Source: Opitutaceae bacterium UBA3033 (GTDB lineage: Bacteria > Verrucomicrobiota > Verrucomicrobiia > Opitutales > Opitutaceae). Taken from it: DNA of 30,569 nt. Made by a program: the position numbers and the translations under genes. The stretch spans positions 2,984-33,552 of the forward strand of contig DFDG01000098.1 of the NCBI GenBank assembly GCA_002367815.1, in the 5' to 3' direction. The notes under the pieces were generated by a model. It saw nothing but the letters and a program-made list of their open reading frames with translations. It was not told the origin of the DNA and did no database searches. Positions 28,327-30,569 of the stretch are shown here, in pieces (positions within the stretch are counted from its first letter, which is position 1; every line of letters starts with the position of its first letter).

Positions 28327-30569
28327 ATGTCTGCGCGCAAAACAAAAACACCTTCGGCCGTGGAATTACTTCCCCCGTTCACGAAATTAATGGCAGCGAA
28401 TCGCGGCGAAATCGCGGTCCGCATATTTCGCGCCGGCACTGAGTTGGGGCTGCGCACCGTCGCTGTCTATGCCGAAGAGGACCGCTTTTGTATTCACCGT
28501 TACAAGGCAGACGAGGGTTACTTGGTCGGGCATGGCTTGGGCCCGGTGGCCGCCTATCTCGACATCCCGGGCATCATTGGCATCGCCAAGGAAAAAGGGG
28601 TCAATGTCATCCATCCGGGTTACGGTTTTCTTTCGGAGAATGCGGATTTTGCCCGTGCCTGCGATAAAGCGGGTATCGCCTTTGTGGGTCCTCGGGCTGA
28701 TTTGCTCGAAATGATGGGTGATAAAACCGCCGCCCGTGCACTCGCTAAAAAAATCAACGTGCCGGTTCTGCCCGGCACCGAAGAGCCGGTCAGTGATCGC
28801 GCTGAGGCGATGAAGATCGCCAAGAAAATCGGGTTCCCCCTCATCATCAAGGCCGCGTTCGGCGGGGGCGGTCGCGGGATGCGCATTGTGCTCAAAGCGG
28901 AAGACCTTGAGTCCTTGCTCGACGAGGCCCAGGGCGAAGCCGAACGGGCGTTTGGCAATGCGGCGGTGTTTCTCGAAAAATATATCGGCAACGCCAAGCA
29001 CATCGAGGTGCAGATCCTCGGCGATAAACATGGCAACGTGATCCACCTGCATGAGCGTGATTGCTCCGTGCAACGCCGGCACCAAAAAGTTATCGAGGTC
29101 GCGCCGAGCTTTGGGCTGCCCAAAAAAGTAATCAGCGAGCTATGTGCAGCCGCGGCCCGTATGGCCCAGGAGATTCGTTACGACAATGCCGGCACGATAG
29201 AATTTCTCTACGATTTGGATCGGCACGAGTGGTTCTTCATCGAAATGAATCCCCGCATCCAGGTGGAGCACACGGTCACGGAAGTGGTGACCGGTCTCGA
29301 TATAGTGCGGGCCCAAATTCTGATCGCGCAGGGTCACTCCCTCCATTCACCCGAGGTGGGTATGCCGCAGCAAGCCGATGTGCCCTGCAATGGATACGCC
29401 ATCCAGTGCCGTATCACCACGGAGGATCCGGAAAACAAGTTTGTGCCCGACTACGGGCGAATTCTCGCCTATCGTTCCCCCGGTGGTTTCGGCGTGCGAC
29501 TCGATGGCGGAATGGGTTACGCGGGCGCGGTGATAACGCCGTTCTACGATTCGATGTTGGTGAAAGTAATTGCCAGTGGGCAGACCTATGAAAATGCCCT
29601 GAGTCGATCCCATCGCGTGCTCAGCGAGTTCCGCATCCGCGGGGTTAAGACCAATATTCCCTTTCTCGAAAACGTCATCGCTCATCCCCTGTTTCGCTCC
29701 GGTCAAGCCACCACGACCCTGATCGATACCACGCCTGAACTTTTCCGTTTCAAGGCCCGCCGCGACCGCGCGACCAAGATATTGAGTTTCCTGGGCAACG
29801 TCATCGTCAATGGCAACCCTCACGCCAAAGGCTATCGCCCCGGCAAGGTATTGCCCGCGGTGCGTCCTCCGAGCGGGGATGACCGGAGTGCACCGGTTGC
29901 CGGCACCCGCCAACTGCTGTTGGAGCTTGGAGCCAAAAAATTCGCCGAGTGGACGCTGAAGCAAAAGCGCCTCCTGATCACCGACACGACTTTTCGTGAC
30001 GCCCATCAATCGCTCATGGCGACGCGGGTGCGCAGTTACGACATGATCGCCTGCGCCGGGCATCTGGCCCGCCGGGCCCCCGAGTTGTATTCTTTGGAAA
30101 TGTGGGGTGGCGCTACTTTTGACACCGCCATGCGATTTCTTAACGAGGATCCGTGGGAACGATTGCGTGAACTTCGGGCACACGTGCCGAACATTTGTTT
30201 CCAAATGCTCTTCCGTGGAGCCAACGCAGTGGGCTATACGAATTATCCCGACGCGGTGGTGGCCGGCTTTGTGAAACATGCGGCGGCGAGTGGCATAGAC
30301 ATTTTCAGAATTTTTGACTCGCTCAATTACCTGCCGAATTTGCGGGTCGCCATGGATGCGGTGCAGGAGACCCATGCGGTCTGTGAAGCCACGCTCTGTT
30401 ACGCGGGCGATATTCTCGACGAGAAACGCGACAAGTTCTCGCTCAAGTATTACGTGCGCATGGCCAAGGAGCTCGAGAAGATGGGCGCCCACGTGATTGC
30501 CATCAAGGATATGGCGGGAATTTGCCGGCCCTTTGCCGCGCACAAATTGGTGAAAACGTTGAAAGGCGA
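28327..30569 (+). CDS. pyc: Pyruvate carboxylase, 5' part (runs off the right edge)
   Basis: Biotin enzyme that carboxylates pyruvate to oxaloacetate (anaplerosis). 747 codons plus 2 nt are present of a protein usually near 1150. The biotin carboxylase domain covers ~20-480: MAANRGEIAVRIFRAGTEL, IHPGYGFLSENADFARAC, the ATP loop KAAFGGGGRGMRIV, and FIEMNPRIQVEHTVTEVVTG. The carboxyltransferase domain begins near residue 550 with LLITDTTFRDAHQSLMATRV, then EMWGGATFDTAMRFLNEDPW, FQMLFRGANAVGY and the metal-site VIAIKDMAG. A linear single-chain layout is indicated, not split PycA/PycB. The biotin carrier domain is outside. A ~20-residue extension precedes the usual start. The stretch that is present is intact. 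Confidence 0.96.
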   Translation, partial: MSARKTKTPSAVELLPPFTKLMAANRGEIAVRIFRAGTELGLRTVAVYAEEDRFCIHRYKADEGYLVGHGLGPVAAYLDIPGIIGIAKEKGVNVIHPGYGFLSENADFARACDKAGIAFVGPRADLLEMMGDKTAARALAKKINVPVLPGTEEPVSDRAEAMKIAKKIGFPLIIKAAFGGGGRGMRIVLKAEDLESLLDEAQGEAERAFGNAAVFLEKYIGNAKHIEVQILGDKHGNVIHLHERDCSVQRRHQKVIEVAPSFGLPKKVISELCAAAARMAQEIRYDNAGTIEFLYDLDRHEWFFIEMNPRIQVEHTVTEVVTGLDIVRAQILIAQGHSLHSPEVGMPQQADVPCNGYAIQCRITTEDPENKFVPDYGRILAYRSPGGFGVRLDGGMGYAGAVITPFYDSMLVKVIASGQTYENALSRSHRVLSEFRIRGVKTNIPFLENVIAHPLFRSGQATTTLIDTTPELFRFKARRDRATKILSFLGNVIVNGNPHAKGYRPGKVLPAVRPPSGDDRSAPVAGTRQLLLELGAKKFAEWTLKQKRLLITDTTFRDAHQSLMATRVRSYDMIACAGHLARRAPELYSLEMWGGATFDTAMRFLNEDPWERLRELRAHVPNICFQMLFRGANAVGYTNYPDAVVAGFVKHAAASGIDIFRIFDSLNYLPNLRVAMDAVQETHAVCEATLCYAGDILDEKRDKFSLKYYVRMAKELEKMGAHVIAIKDMAGICRPFAAHKLVKTLKG

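Noticed and set aside
29347..30543. 398-codon minus-strand frame
   Set aside because: It is antisense to pyruvate carboxylase, whose frame has unmistakable conserved motifs throughout; high-GC codon use leaves the antisense frame open.

Overview
This 30.6 kb window comes from a Gram-negative bacterial chromosome of moderately high GC content. I infer a member of the Verrucomicrobiota, probably Opitutia. The main support is a small REP-associated transposase with the 'LHHL.P.WV...FFITI' to 'FFDHRLR' layout that I associate with that group, plus REP-type hairpins between genes. This placement is inferred and needs a marker-gene search.

Left third (1-12087, all minus strand): one long respiratory complex I operon, read right to left as nuoA-B-C-D-I-H-J-K-L-M-M-N. 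nuoN runs off the left edge. Most junctions are ATGA overlaps or gaps of a few bases. Three things are unusual. No nuoE, nuoF or nuoG (the NADH-oxidising module) lies among these genes. nuoI precedes nuoH. There are two different nuoM genes in tandem. This is the gene set of a '2M' complex I, which should have four antiporter-like pump subunits and possibly a non-NADH donor such as ferredoxin. NuoL carries about 29 extra residues in its C-terminal lateral-helix region, and the second NuoM lacks the usual TM7 lysine.

12171-15889: molybdenum cofactor synthesis. moeA and moaC-moaD-moaE lie on the minus strand and moaA is divergent on the plus strand. Hairpin repeats lie between moaC and moeA and after moaA.

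15967-19533: a three-helix membrane protein of unknown function, dnaN (beta clamp), an AT-rich spacer with two near-DnaA-box sequences, pssA (phosphatidylserine synthase), and a solitary RelE/ParE-like protein just upstream of pssA.

19619-24396: a secreted four-EF-hand protein with a strong terminator, threonine ammonia-lyase with an ACT domain, and a RAYT transposase bracketed by two inverted 30-bp REP sequences. A lipoprotein N-acetylmuramoyl-L-alanine amidase follows, then a convergent AmpG-like MFS permease. The last two make a plausible peptidoglycan-recycling pair.

24397-30569: about 570 bp without an intact gene but with an apparent decayed ORF, a DUF2007 protein, a GNAT acetyltransferase, a small protein holding only a sigma-70 region-4-like helix-turn-helix, a Gfo/Idh/MocA oxidoreductase, a haem-binding-domain protein, a YkgJ-type cysteine-cluster protein, and the first ~747 codons of pyruvate carboxylase, which runs off the right edge. 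I found no rRNA, tRNA or CRISPR array.
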